Source of the DNA: a virus
Direction: 5' to 3' (one strand)
Length of the DNA: 23,597 nucleotides
IMG/VR virus record: IMGVR_UViG_3300032782_000028
Coordinates: 1 to 23,597 of that record
Shown: piece by piece, positions 7,895-14,542 of the stretch
Layout of the letters: each line of letters begins with the position of its first letter
Numbering within the stretch: the first letter of the stretch is position 1
Position numbers and translations under genes: made by a program
Notes under the pieces: generated by a model
Told to the model about the DNA's origin: nothing
The model's database searches: none
What the model saw: only the letters and a program-made list of their open reading frames with translations

Positions 7895-8046
7895 TGCCAC
7901 TCGAAAAAGGAAAGTCGCGTAAAGCCTTTAGCGACAACGTGAAGACCGAAATCGCGGCTGGCAAGCCCCAGAAACAGGCGGTTGCCATTGCCTATTCGGA
8001 AGCTGGCGAGAAGAAGCGCAAACCTGCAAAGAGGAAAACAAAATGA
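7894..8046 (+). CDS. Tiny basic protein (50 aa), [10 protein letters not shown] family
   Basis: Predicted 50-aa basic protein. The core [20 protein letters not shown] followed by [14 protein letters not shown] is a recurring small-protein pattern in phages (basic start, short helix, [11 protein letters not shown] segment). Its function is unknown. It starts on the A of the preceding TAA and ends overlapping the next ATG by 4 bases. The C-terminus is a lysine/arginine tail, consistent with nucleic-acid contact, but this is inference. Confidence 0.65.
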   Translation: MPLEKGKSRKAFSDNVKTEIAAGKPQKQAVAIAYSEAGEKKRKPAKRKTK

Positions 8047-8372
8047 TTCTCTTCCCCGAAGCCGATTTCGCTCCGGGTGATTACGAGAGTCAGATTGTAG
8101 ATATCCCGAACGATGTAACCCGACTGACCGCGTATGCGACGCGGGTCGGCTGGTCGGGGGATGACAATTGCCTAGAATTGGACCTGTACGCGAATCACCA
8201 CATTCGCGGGAAATGGTATTTGCTCGTCGGATTCAAGGCTGACGGCTCCATAGATGCTCCCGTTTCTTCCGTGGGCCGTAAAATCAAGATGTATGGGCCA
8301 CGGCAATTTCAGGTGAAATTCCGTGTCTTGCGCCCTATTAGGATGGAAATCGGCGTGGAGATGGAGACATGA
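8043..8372 (+). CDS. Hypothetical beta-rich virion protein (109 aa)
   Basis: Unrecognised 109-aa protein with alternating beta-strand-like segments ([51 protein letters not shown]). The pattern suggests a small beta-sandwich. It begins with 4-base overlap with the tiny basic gene before it and ends overlapping the following gene by 4 bases. The strand pattern and position before the capsid gene suggest a minor head or decoration protein. No signal peptide or catalytic motif is visible. Confidence 0.6.
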   Translation: MILFPEADFAPGDYESQIVDIPNDVTRLTAYATRVGWSGDDNCLELDLYANHHIRGKWYLLVGFKADGSIDAPVSSVGRKIKMYGPRQFQVKFRVLRPIRMEIGVEMET

Positions 8373-9034
8373 GCATCGCATTCGACAATGCTTCCTCTGC
8401 CAAGGGCGCTGCTGTAGCTACGATCAAATGGATTCATACCGCGCAGGCTAACGTCGTCGCGGTTATGGCGCTCTACAGTCCGGGCGCGAACAGCGCATCC
8501 TCTGCCGGGCTAAATAACGTCGCCATGACCAAGATGGGGATCGTAAAGCGGACAAGTGGCGCGCAGTGGATGACGATTTATACCGGTAGCGCCACATCTG
8601 CCGGGAACCTTAGCTGTAGTGCCACGCTTGGGGGTTCCGACACATGGCCGGTCGGGATGGTGACATATACCGGCGCAGCGGATAACGCATTCGGAACCGG
8701 ACTCAGCACGCAAACGGCATCCGGGGCGACAAACGTCAACCTGTCTGTTTCTACTCAGGCTGGACAGACTGTCGTAACATTTATGGCGATGAGTGTGGCG
8801 GCTTCTGCCGTGGCATCCAATGGAACGCAACGGCTGAATGTCAGTTCTGGATCGTCTTATACCCTCTTCGGATGGGATTTGCCGTCAGGCGGTAATACCA
8901 CGTCATTCTCTGTTTCTCTGGCGGCGGCGTCGGTGGTATTGGCCGGTCTGGGTATTTCCGCGAGTGCTGTATCAGTAAGCTCGCCTCCTGCAATCGTTCC
9001 TTATTCTCTGCGTCTTCTGGGTGTGGGGCTGTAA
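8369..9034 (+). CDS. Beta-sandwich virion protein (221 aa)
   Basis: Predicted 221-aa Ser/Thr/Ala/Gly-rich beta protein. Motifs such as NVAMTKMGIVKRTSGAQW, LGGSDTWPVGMVTYTGA and a long run of strands ending LAGLGISASAV resemble the beta-sandwich proteins of phages and bacterial surface layers in which a TYGGxxMTKxG-type segment recurs. Low charge suggests a capsid- or tail-exposed adhesive or decoration role. It overlaps the previous gene by 4 bases and is directly abutted by the next. The family match is from memory of the pattern, so function stays tentative. Confidence 0.55.
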   Translation: MSIAFDNASSAKGAAVATIKWIHTAQANVVAVMALYSPGANSASSAGLNNVAMTKMGIVKRTSGAQWMTIYTGSATSAGNLSCSATLGGSDTWPVGMVTYTGAADNAFGTGLSTQTASGATNVNLSVSTQAGQTVVTFMAMSVAASAVASNGTQRLNVSSGSSYTLFGWDLPSGGNTTSFSVSLAAASVVLAGLGISASAVSVSSPPAIVPYSLRLLGVGL

Positions 9035-9433
9035 ATGCTGCTCGCTCTCTGGTCAGACTTCTGGAATCCGGCTGATTGGGTACAGGGTGTTACTCCGCCG
9101 CCCGTTACCGCTCCGCAATCTCCTACAAATGCCGGTCACGGGCCGATGTGGAAGGAGAAAGAGTATCGGCGCGCGGATGAAGAATATTGGGAAGCCAGAG
9201 AACAATCCCTGAAAGCGCATATCCCGATCACGGTTTCCGAAGTGGTCGAAAAGCAATATCCGGAGATTGTTCCGATGGTTGCCGCGCACAATGAAATGGT
9301 TGCGCGTCTTCCGAAGCTGCCGGATATCGAGTCTCTGAACCGGGTTTCCACGGAAATTACCAAGCTGTCATTGCAAATTTCCAGATTACGTGTAAAATCC
9401 GACGAAGATGCGCTTTTGGCGCTTCTTCTCTAG
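9035..9433 (+). CDS. Hypothetical coiled-coil protein (132 aa)
   Basis: Unrecognised 132-aa protein. The N-terminus (LLALWSDFWNPADWVQ) is hydrophobic and aromatic, followed by a Pro-rich linker. A charged helix (EKEYRRADEEYWEAREQSL) comes next, then a longer helix near the C-terminus (NRVSTEITKLSLQISRLRVK) that could be coiled coil. It ends in DALLALLL. It starts immediately after the previous stop. The hydrophobic N-terminus is not a clear signal peptide because there is no basic n-region. It could be a capsid-associated protein. Confidence 0.55.
   Translation: MLLALWSDFWNPADWVQGVTPPPVTAPQSPTNAGHGPMWKEKEYRRADEEYWEAREQSLKAHIPITVSEVVEKQYPEIVPMVAAHNEMVARLPKLPDIESLNRVSTEITKLSLQISRLRVKSDEDALLALLL
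9371..9398 (+). promoter_or_regulatory. Candidate sigma70-type promoter before the capsid gene
   Basis: TTGCAA at 9371-9376 and TAAAAT at 9393-9398 are separated by 16 bases, giving 4/6 and 5/6 agreement with the -35 and -10 consensus. Both lie inside the end of the preceding gene, so the transcript would start near 9405 and carry about 120 bases of leader into the major capsid gene. This would fit the high expression a capsid protein needs. It is a pattern match only. Confidence 0.35.
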
Positions 9434-9437
9434 CGTT

Positions 9438-9504
9438 CATCCCGTGATGGGGTGAATAGCACCTTAGCCGTGATGGCCGATGATTTCCCCGCGTGAGGGG
9501 GAGA
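9438..9504 (+). promoter_or_regulatory. Structured leader upstream of the major capsid gene
   Basis: The only sizeable gap in this half of the window (9434-9524) holds three possible hairpins. The first pairs CATCCC with GGGGTG around a GTGAT loop (9438-9454). The second has GCC/GGC arms around the same GTGAT loop (9467-9477). The third pairs TTTCCCC with GGGGAGA (9484-9504) and is followed by TTTT, resembling a weak terminator. CCGTGATGG is repeated exactly at 9442-9450 and 9468-9476. Possible roles are RNA stabilisation, attenuation or a protein-binding operator for capsid expression. Confidence 0.4.
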
Positions 9505-9524
9505 TTTTCTATCGGAGTTTCATC

Positions 9525-10598
9525 ATGGCAACAACCTCGTTTGCGACCGGGGACAACCTAGCCGTCAAACTGTGGTCGAAAAAGATTGCTGTCGAGGCCC
9601 TTAAACAAACTTGGTGTTACAAGTTTATGGGGTCGGATGACAACAGTGTCATCCAAATCTTTGACGACACGCAGAAATCGGCTGGCGACCGGATTCGTAT
9701 TCCTCTCCGCCGCCTGTTGGCAGGTAACGGTGTTCTCGGCGATCAAACGCTGGAAGGCAACGAAGAACGCATCAACTACTACTCGGATGATGTGTACATC
9801 AACCAACTTCGTTGGGCTGTCCGCGAAGGTGGTAAGTTCACTCGCCAATTGGTCCCGTTCGATATCCGCGAACATGCTCGCGCCAGTCTGCAAGATTGGT
9901 GGGCTGACCGGATTGATTACTGGTTCATGAACCAGATCGCCGGTAACACGGTTCAAACGGACGTGCGTTTCACTGGCCTGCAATCTGCGATTGCTCCGGA
10001 TACGGACCATATCGTCTATGCTGGCGGCGCGACGACCGACCAATCGCTTTCGGCATCGGCGACTTATCGCTTTACCCTGACGCTCATTGACGTGTGCGTG
10101 GAAAAGGCGAAGTCCCTGCAAGTGCCGATCCGCCCGATCATGATTAACGGCGAAGAAAAGTATGTGATGTTCCTGCACCACTATCAGGTGACGGACTTGC
10201 GTACCAACACCAACACGGGCCAATGGTTCGATATCCAGAAAGCGGCTATGCAGGGCGGTAACGTCACGCAGAACCCGATCTATACGGGTGCCATCGGCGA
10301 GTACAACGGCGTGATTATGCACGCTTCCAACCGTCTCCCGGCTTTCTCGGCGGGTAACGCACTGTCGGCTGACGGCGGTCGCATCGCGGCATTCTGCGGC
10401 GCGCAAGCGGTCGGCATGGCATTTGGACGCGACAACGGGCCAGAGCGGTTCAATTGGGTCGAAGACTACTTCGATTATGAAAACCAGTTCGGTGTGGCTG
10501 CGGGCTGTATCGCAGGCATGAAGAAGCTGGTCTTCAACGGATCGGACTTCGCTACGATCAACGTGCGTACTTGGGCGCAAGCTCATACGACCAGCTAA
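9525..10598 (+). CDS. Major capsid protein (N4 gp56 family)
   Basis: Predicted 357-aa coat protein that forms the icosahedral shell. The sequence reads as an N4 gp56-type capsid protein: an N-terminal segment NLAVKLWSKKIAVEALKQ, then GDRIRIPLRRLLAGNG and the aromatic region DYWFMNQIAGNT. Further on come MFLHHYQVTDLRTNT and, near the end, QFGVAAGCIAGMKKLVFNG. The length fits that family, and there is no N-terminal HK97-type delta domain or protease site. ATG at 9525 is chosen because GGAG (9514-9517) lies 7 bases upstream; the longer frame from 9480 includes leader sequence. A structured leader and candidate promoter precede it. The 146-aa protein follows after 12 bases. Confidence 0.88.
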   Translation: MATTSFATGDNLAVKLWSKKIAVEALKQTWCYKFMGSDDNSVIQIFDDTQKSAGDRIRIPLRRLLAGNGVLGDQTLEGNEERINYYSDDVYINQLRWAVREGGKFTRQLVPFDIREHARASLQDWWADRIDYWFMNQIAGNTVQTDVRFTGLQSAIAPDTDHIVYAGGATTDQSLSASATYRFTLTLIDVCVEKAKSLQVPIRPIMINGEEKYVMFLHHYQVTDLRTNTNTGQWFDIQKAAMQGGNVTQNPIYTGAIGEYNGVIMHASNRLPAFSAGNALSADGGRIAAFCGAQAVGMAFGRDNGPERFNWVEDYFDYENQFGVAAGCIAGMKKLVFNGSDFATINVRTWAQAHTTS

Positions 10599-10610
10599 TA
10601 GGAGGCTGAC

Positions 10611-11051
10611 ATGGCTACTTATACGGCTACGGCGGCGCAAACGAACGCATCGGGGTTCTTCCTCCACCCGCCGAAGTACAACGAGAAAGGTGTGCAAGCG
10701 ATGAGCGTGCAATTCACCTTTACCACTTCACAATCGGCTGGCGACGTTATCCAGATGATTCCTGTCATGAAGGGGACTCAGGTCCACGACGTGATGGTTT
10801 CCACGTCCGGCTTTACTGGCGGGCTGGCTACCCTTGGGATCGGGGATGGCAATTCCACCAAACGATTCGGTTCTGCAAGCGTTTCCGCAGCGAATAGCAT
10901 TCGTCCTACGCAATTCACAATCGGTTATAGCTATTCGGCGGATGACACGATTGATATCCTGTTCGATGCGGTTTCTACCGCAACGGCCACGGGTACGGTG
11001 CGGCTGACGGTGTTTTTCTCGTTCGATCAGGCGCAAGACGGCAACTCGTAA
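10611..11051 (+). CDS. Structural protein downstream of the capsid gene (146 aa)
   Basis: Predicted 146-aa, beta-rich protein of low charge (VQFTFTTSQSAGDVIQMIPV, GTVRLTVFFSFDQ). It starts after a good AGGAGG site (GGAGGCTGAC before ATG), so it should be well expressed, as expected of a decoration or cement protein. In phages with an N4 gp56-type coat, a small protein of this sort commonly follows the coat gene. It is the last gene before a strong intrinsic terminator, so coat and this protein probably form one transcript. No enzymatic motif is seen. Confidence 0.6.
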   Translation: MATYTATAAQTNASGFFLHPPKYNEKGVQAMSVQFTFTTSQSAGDVIQMIPVMKGTQVHDVMVSTSGFTGGLATLGIGDGNSTKRFGSASVSAANSIRPTQFTIGYSYSADDTIDILFDAVSTATATGTVRLTVFFSFDQAQDGNS

Positions 11052-11072
11052 GATTCCCTCTGCAAGTGCTTG

Positions 11073-11096
11073 GCCCCGCTTCGGCGGGGCTTTTTT
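11073..11096 (+). terminator. Strong intrinsic terminator
   Basis: GCCCCGC and GCGGGGC form a perfect 7-bp GC-rich stem closed by a TTCG loop (a very stable tetraloop), followed directly by six T. It lies 21 bases after the stop of the 146-aa structural gene and ends the capsid transcript. It also insulates the accessory cassette that follows. Confidence 0.92.
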
Positions 11097-11103
11097 ATGT
11101 CAG

Positions 11104-11112
11104 TGATATACT
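11104..11112 (+). promoter_or_regulatory. Candidate extended -10 promoter for the accessory cassette
   Basis: TGATATACT fits the extended -10 pattern TGnTATAnT and lies 8 bases after the T-tract of the terminator. No good -35 is seen, because that position falls in the terminator stem, but an extended -10 can work without one. Transcription would start near 11120. A GGGAG ribosome site (11136-11140) precedes the ATG at 11146. This supports independent expression of the glycosyltransferase cassette. Confidence 0.45.
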
Positions 11113-11145
11113 GAAACCTGCAAAATCTGCACATCGGGAGAAAAC

Positions 11146-12708
11146 ATGCAGGTCGAAATGCACTTGCGGGATGCAGGCAACAACAAGCTACTTGGCATTG
11201 AAACCAAGGCGGCAAAACCGGCCAACCGTTTCTACGAAGCCGTGAATCTGGATCAGGCCGGGAAACTGAAAGAGGCGGAAGCCATCTACTTGGAAGTCCT
11301 AAGCTCCCATTTTGGGAATACAGCAGCAATCGCCGCGCTGGGGATGAATTACGCCGTACAGGAAAAACATGGCATTGCTAATGCCCTTCTCTCCCATGCC
11401 TTCAACAACGTGGACAATCTCGAAAAGGATTTGAGGGAATTGGGGATCGGCCTTGAAGAAACCGGCAAGGGCGGTCGGGAGCGTTTCCTGAAAATGAAGC
11501 GATCCGAACTCATGAATGCCATCGGTACGACATGGAAGCATGAGAACAAGATCGACAAGGCGCGCTATTGGTTTGAGCGAGCCAAGACTACCTTTGGCGA
11601 GCCGTCTGCTGACATTGAAAACAATCTGGCGACCCTGTACATCAACGAGGGTAAGCCTAGTCAGGCGATGACGCACCTGACGGAAGCCATCCGGATCGAC
11701 CCCACGCACGCACAAGCGCGATGGAACCGCTCGCTGGCGAACCTAGAGCTAGGGAACTACGCGGAAGGGTTCGATGAATACGGCTGGGGCAAGCGCGCGA
11801 AAGTCCGCTTGGACCGGGAATATGCCCTTCACCAAATCCCGGAATGGGATGGCTCTCCGGGAAAGACGATCATCGTTTATGGTGAGCAAGGCATCGGTGA
11901 TGAAATCATGTTCGCGTCCTGCCTGCCGGACCTGATTGCGATCAGCAAGCAGGTCGTGTTTGATTGCCACAAGAAACTGCATCGTCTGTTCTGCCATTCG
12001 TTCCCGTCCATCGATATCTACGGCACGCGCGAAGACGAAAACCTCATGTGGCCGATCAAACCGGATCGGACGAATCGTTATCCGTTTGATGCCAAGGTCG
12101 CCATCGGTGATTTGCCGAAATACTTTCGCCGTCACTTGGATTCGTTTCCCGGCAAGCCTTACATTACCCCGTCAACGGAAGCGCAATTGCGCTGGGCGCA
12201 ACGGCTGGATGAGATGTTCGGACGCGGTGACAAGAAACCGGTGATTGGCATTAACTGGATCGGGGGCCACAAGAAAACCCGCGTGGAAGTAAGAAGCCTG
12301 CAATTGGAACAATTGCTTCCCATCTTGAAACAGGATGCTCATTTCGTCTCCCTGCAATACACCCCTTGCGAAGACGAGATTTTCCAATTCGAGCAAAAGC
12401 ATGGTATCCAAATTCACCATTGGCCCGAAGCTGCTTATAACGAGCACTATGACGAAACCGCAGGACTTGTCGCTAACCTTGACCTCATTATCACTTGCTG
12501 TTCCTCCGTGGTGCATCTCGCAGGCTCAATGGGTGTTCCGTGCTGGGTTGCCACTCCGAGTCGCCCGGCGTGGCGATACCGTCTTGATCTTGATTACATG
12601 CCGTGGTACGGAAAAACCGTAACCCTGTTCCGGCAAGCGCCTGACACCGTGGAATGGGCCCCAGTAGTCAACGAAATCGCCGCATCCTTTGCGGAAATGT
12701 TGGAGTAG
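11146..12708 (+). CDS. TPR-repeat glycosyltransferase (GT-B, GT9-like)
   Basis: Predicted 520-aa protein. The first half contains tetratricopeptide repeats, clearest around residues 20-65 (EAVNLDQAGKLKEAEAIYLE) and 160-215 (NLATLYINEGKPSQAMTHL). The second half is a GT-B glycosyltransferase domain: IIVYGEQGIGDEIMFASCLP near 242-262 and PVIGINWIGG near 365. The nucleotide-sugar site DLIITCCSSVVHLAGSMG lies near 446-463. The fold resembles ADP-heptosyltransferase (GT9) and bacterial TPR-GT proteins related in layout to O-GlcNAc transferase. TPR domains in such enzymes usually hold a protein acceptor, so protein glycosylation is plausible. It starts the cassette after a terminator and a promoter candidate. 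The donor sugar is unknown; lipid or surface glycan modification is the alternative. Confidence 0.8.
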   Translation: MQVEMHLRDAGNNKLLGIETKAAKPANRFYEAVNLDQAGKLKEAEAIYLEVLSSHFGNTAAIAALGMNYAVQEKHGIANALLSHAFNNVDNLEKDLRELGIGLEETGKGGRERFLKMKRSELMNAIGTTWKHENKIDKARYWFERAKTTFGEPSADIENNLATLYINEGKPSQAMTHLTEAIRIDPTHAQARWNRSLANLELGNYAEGFDEYGWGKRAKVRLDREYALHQIPEWDGSPGKTIIVYGEQGIGDEIMFASCLPDLIAISKQVVFDCHKKLHRLFCHSFPSIDIYGTREDENLMWPIKPDRTNRYPFDAKVAIGDLPKYFRRHLDSFPGKPYITPSTEAQLRWAQRLDEMFGRGDKKPVIGINWIGGHKKTRVEVRSLQLEQLLPILKQDAHFVSLQYTPCEDEIFQFEQKHGIQIHHWPEAAYNEHYDETAGLVANLDLIITCCSSVVHLAGSMGVPCWVATPSRPAWRYRLDLDYMPWYGKTVTLFRQAPDTVEWAPVVNEIAASFAEMLE

Positions 12709-12711
12709 ATC

Positions 12712-13305
12712 ATGAAATGGCTGCTGTCTCTTCTCTTGCTCGCCGCGTGCGCTTCTGTACCGCCCCAACAGACGGCACGCAATTCGGTTGTTTATGTGGC
12801 GACGGATACGGGACACGGCTCTGGTGTCGTCATTAATGAGAAGTGCGCGCTAACTGCGGCGCACGTCTTGGACGGTGCCAAGGAATTTATCTTGATGGGG
12901 GAGGATGATGCGCCGCATATCGCAGCAATTGCGGCGGTAGATACCGACAAGGATATCGGAGTAGTGTGTGCTGCCAAATCCCTTAACGCGCCGCCCGTGC
13001 AAATGGTTGACAAGATGCCGCCAGATTGGACGCCTGTCTTTACCATCGGATTCCCGATCGATAAGAAGTGGATTCTGACGGAAGGGCGATATCAGGGCGA
13101 TTCCACCACGACGACGCCGGTCGCACCGGGCAGTAGCGGCGGCGGCGTGTTCACGGAAGACGGCAAATATGTGGGGTTCATCGATGCCTTGGCTCTCTAT
13201 TCATCTCCTGTTGGCGTCTTGGACTTTCCTCATCTGGCGACAATCATTCCCGTTACTGACATTCGGACCTTTCTGGATGCCAACCACATCACCTACAGAG
13301 GATAA
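12712..13305 (+). CDS. Lipoprotein trypsin-like serine protease
   Basis: Predicted 197-aa chymotrypsin-fold protease with a lipoprotein signal: MKWLLSLLLLAAC, where LAAC is a lipobox and Cys13 would be lipidated after export. The triad is visible as His51 (LTAAHVL), Asp81 (DTDKDIGVV) and Ser142 (PGSSGGGVF). HGSGVVI near residue 40 is the usual strand before the His loop. The mature domain is short for the family but complete. There is no PDZ domain, unlike DegP. It would sit in the periplasm or on a membrane leaflet. The start overlaps nothing and is preceded by GGAG within the end of the glycosyltransferase gene. A membrane-tethered protease within a phage structural block is unusual and suggests exclusion or envelope alteration, or a lysogenic-conversion trait; this is inference. 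Confidence 0.78.
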   Translation: MKWLLSLLLLAACASVPPQQTARNSVVYVATDTGHGSGVVINEKCALTAAHVLDGAKEFILMGEDDAPHIAAIAAVDTDKDIGVVCAAKSLNAPPVQMVDKMPPDWTPVFTIGFPIDKKWILTEGRYQGDSTTTTPVAPGSSGGGVFTEDGKYVGFIDALALYSSPVGVLDFPHLATIIPVTDIRTFLDANHITYRG

Positions 13306-13307
13306 CG

Positions 13308-13817
13308 ATGCTTTTCACGCCCCAATACGCAGCATTGCAACAAGAACTTCATAGCCGTGGCAATTACGGTGTGAGCGGCCATAAGCACGCCGATCACATT
13401 ATCCAGCTTACCCAGAATCTCGGAACGCGGGACGTGCTGGATTACGGCGCAGGACAATGCACGCTTTCCAAGGCGCTCCCTTTTGCGATCACGAATTACG
13501 ATCCGTTTATCATGGGCTTGGAGAAAGAACCGGAACCGCATGATATCGTCGTGTGTTCGGATATGTTTGAACATATCGAACCGGAATGTCTGGGTGCCGT
13601 GCTAATCCATATTCGCAGCAAGACCATGAAAGCCTTGTTTGTGGACGTGGCAACGCGCCCGGCAAACAAGGTATTGGCCGATGGCCGGAACGCTCATTTG
13701 ATTCAGGAGTCGCCAGAATGGTGGCTTTCACGCACAAGCAGCTTGTTCGACGTGCAATCCTTGCAAACCTATCAAGGGGGCTTTATCGCAATCTTTTCGC
13801 CGAAGGAAGTAAAATGA
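13308..13817 (+). CDS. SAM-dependent methyltransferase (class I)
   Basis: Predicted 169-aa methyltransferase. Motif I is DVLDYGAGQCTLSKAL near residues 42-57 and the motif IV-like segment DIVVCSDMFEHIEPE near 78-92. The short length fits a minimal Rossmann-type methyltransferase. EHIEP is common in methyltransferases acting on small or sugar substrates. The stop overlaps the next start as ATGA, so it is coupled to the glycosyltransferase that follows. Acting on a sugar added by one of the two transferases would be consistent, but no substrate can be read from the sequence. Confidence 0.72.
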   Translation: MLFTPQYAALQQELHSRGNYGVSGHKHADHIIQLTQNLGTRDVLDYGAGQCTLSKALPFAITNYDPFIMGLEKEPEPHDIVVCSDMFEHIEPECLGAVLIHIRSKTMKALFVDVATRPANKVLADGRNAHLIQESPEWWLSRTSSLFDVQSLQTYQGGFIAIFSPKEVK

Positions 13818-14542
13818 CTCCGCTGAAAATCGCCATCGGCTACGATCCGCGAGAAGCGGTCGCCTATCACGTCCTATGCCATTCAATTATGTCGCGGGCC
13901 TCCGGTCCGGTCCAATTCATCCCCATCAGCCTATCGACATTGAAAGGGATTTACGCTCGCCCGCGAGATACCCGGCAATCGACGGACTTTACCTACGCCC
14001 GATTCCTTACTCCATATCTTGCTGGGCCGGGGACTTCAATATTCCTAGACTCGGACATGCTGTGTTTATGCGACATTTACGAATTAGTCGAGAAAGCGTC
14101 CGAAGATCGTTTCTCCGATGTTTTGGTGGTAAAGCACGATTACACACCGAAATCCGGAAACAAGTTTCTGAATCAGGTGCAAACCACGTACCCGATGAAA
14201 AACTGGTCAAGCCTCATGGTCTTCAACGGGCATCGGATGGCCGTAAAGAACCTGACGCCGGAATACGTCAACAAGGCAAGCCCGATGGACCTGCATCAGT
14301 TCAAATGGGCGGGGGCCGTAGGCGCAATCCCGCCTGAATACAACCATCTCGTCGGCGAGTACGAACCGCGTAAGGATGCTAAAATCGTGCACTATACGCT
14401 AGGGTCGCCCTGTTTCCGTTCCTATCAAGAATGCGAATACGCTCAGGAGTGGTTTGAGGAATTAGGAAGGATGACGCATTGCGATGACCCGATTTTGGAG
14501 CTAATCCAATGCCAACCTACCTCAGCATCCAGCAAAACGTAG
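13814..14542 (+). CDS. Glycosyltransferase, GT8-like
   Basis: Predicted 242-aa GT-A type glycosyltransferase. The N-terminus reads KIAIGYDPREAVAYHVLCHS, then FTYARFLTPYLAG and the metal-binding DxD as LDSDMLCL (Asp79, Asp81). A late His motif (IVHYTLGSPCF) follows near residue 190. This layout fits the glycogenin/GT8 type, which transfers sugars with retention of configuration. I chose ATG at 13814, coupled to the previous gene by ATGA and preceded by GAAGGAAG; an upstream extension to 13586 would lie inside the methyltransferase gene. Its last 34 bases overlap the adaptor gene, marking where cassette and structural genes join. Acceptor unknown: protein or surface glycan. Confidence 0.75.
   Translation: MTPLKIAIGYDPREAVAYHVLCHSIMSRASGPVQFIPISLSTLKGIYARPRDTRQSTDFTYARFLTPYLAGPGTSIFLDSDMLCLCDIYELVEKASEDRFSDVLVVKHDYTPKSGNKFLNQVQTTYPMKNWSSLMVFNGHRMAVKNLTPEYVNKASPMDLHQFKWAGAVGAIPPEYNHLVGEYEPRKDAKIVHYTLGSPCFRSYQECEYAQEWFEELGRMTHCDDPILELIQCQPTSASSKT

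Noticed and set aside
9484-9508. Hairpin plus TTTT before the capsid gene as a true terminator
   Set aside because: The stem needs a G-U pair, the U-tract is only four long and it lies 16 bases before the capsid start, where full termination would silence the gene. Kept only as a possible leader structure or attenuator.
9558-10712. 384-residue - strand open frame over the capsid gene
   Set aside because: The + strand frame is a recognisable coat protein; the antisense product has shadow-like composition.
13586-13814. Longer N-terminus for the GT8-like glycosyltransferase
   Set aside because: The extension lies inside the methyltransferase gene and lacks family character; ATG at 13814 is coupled by ATGA.
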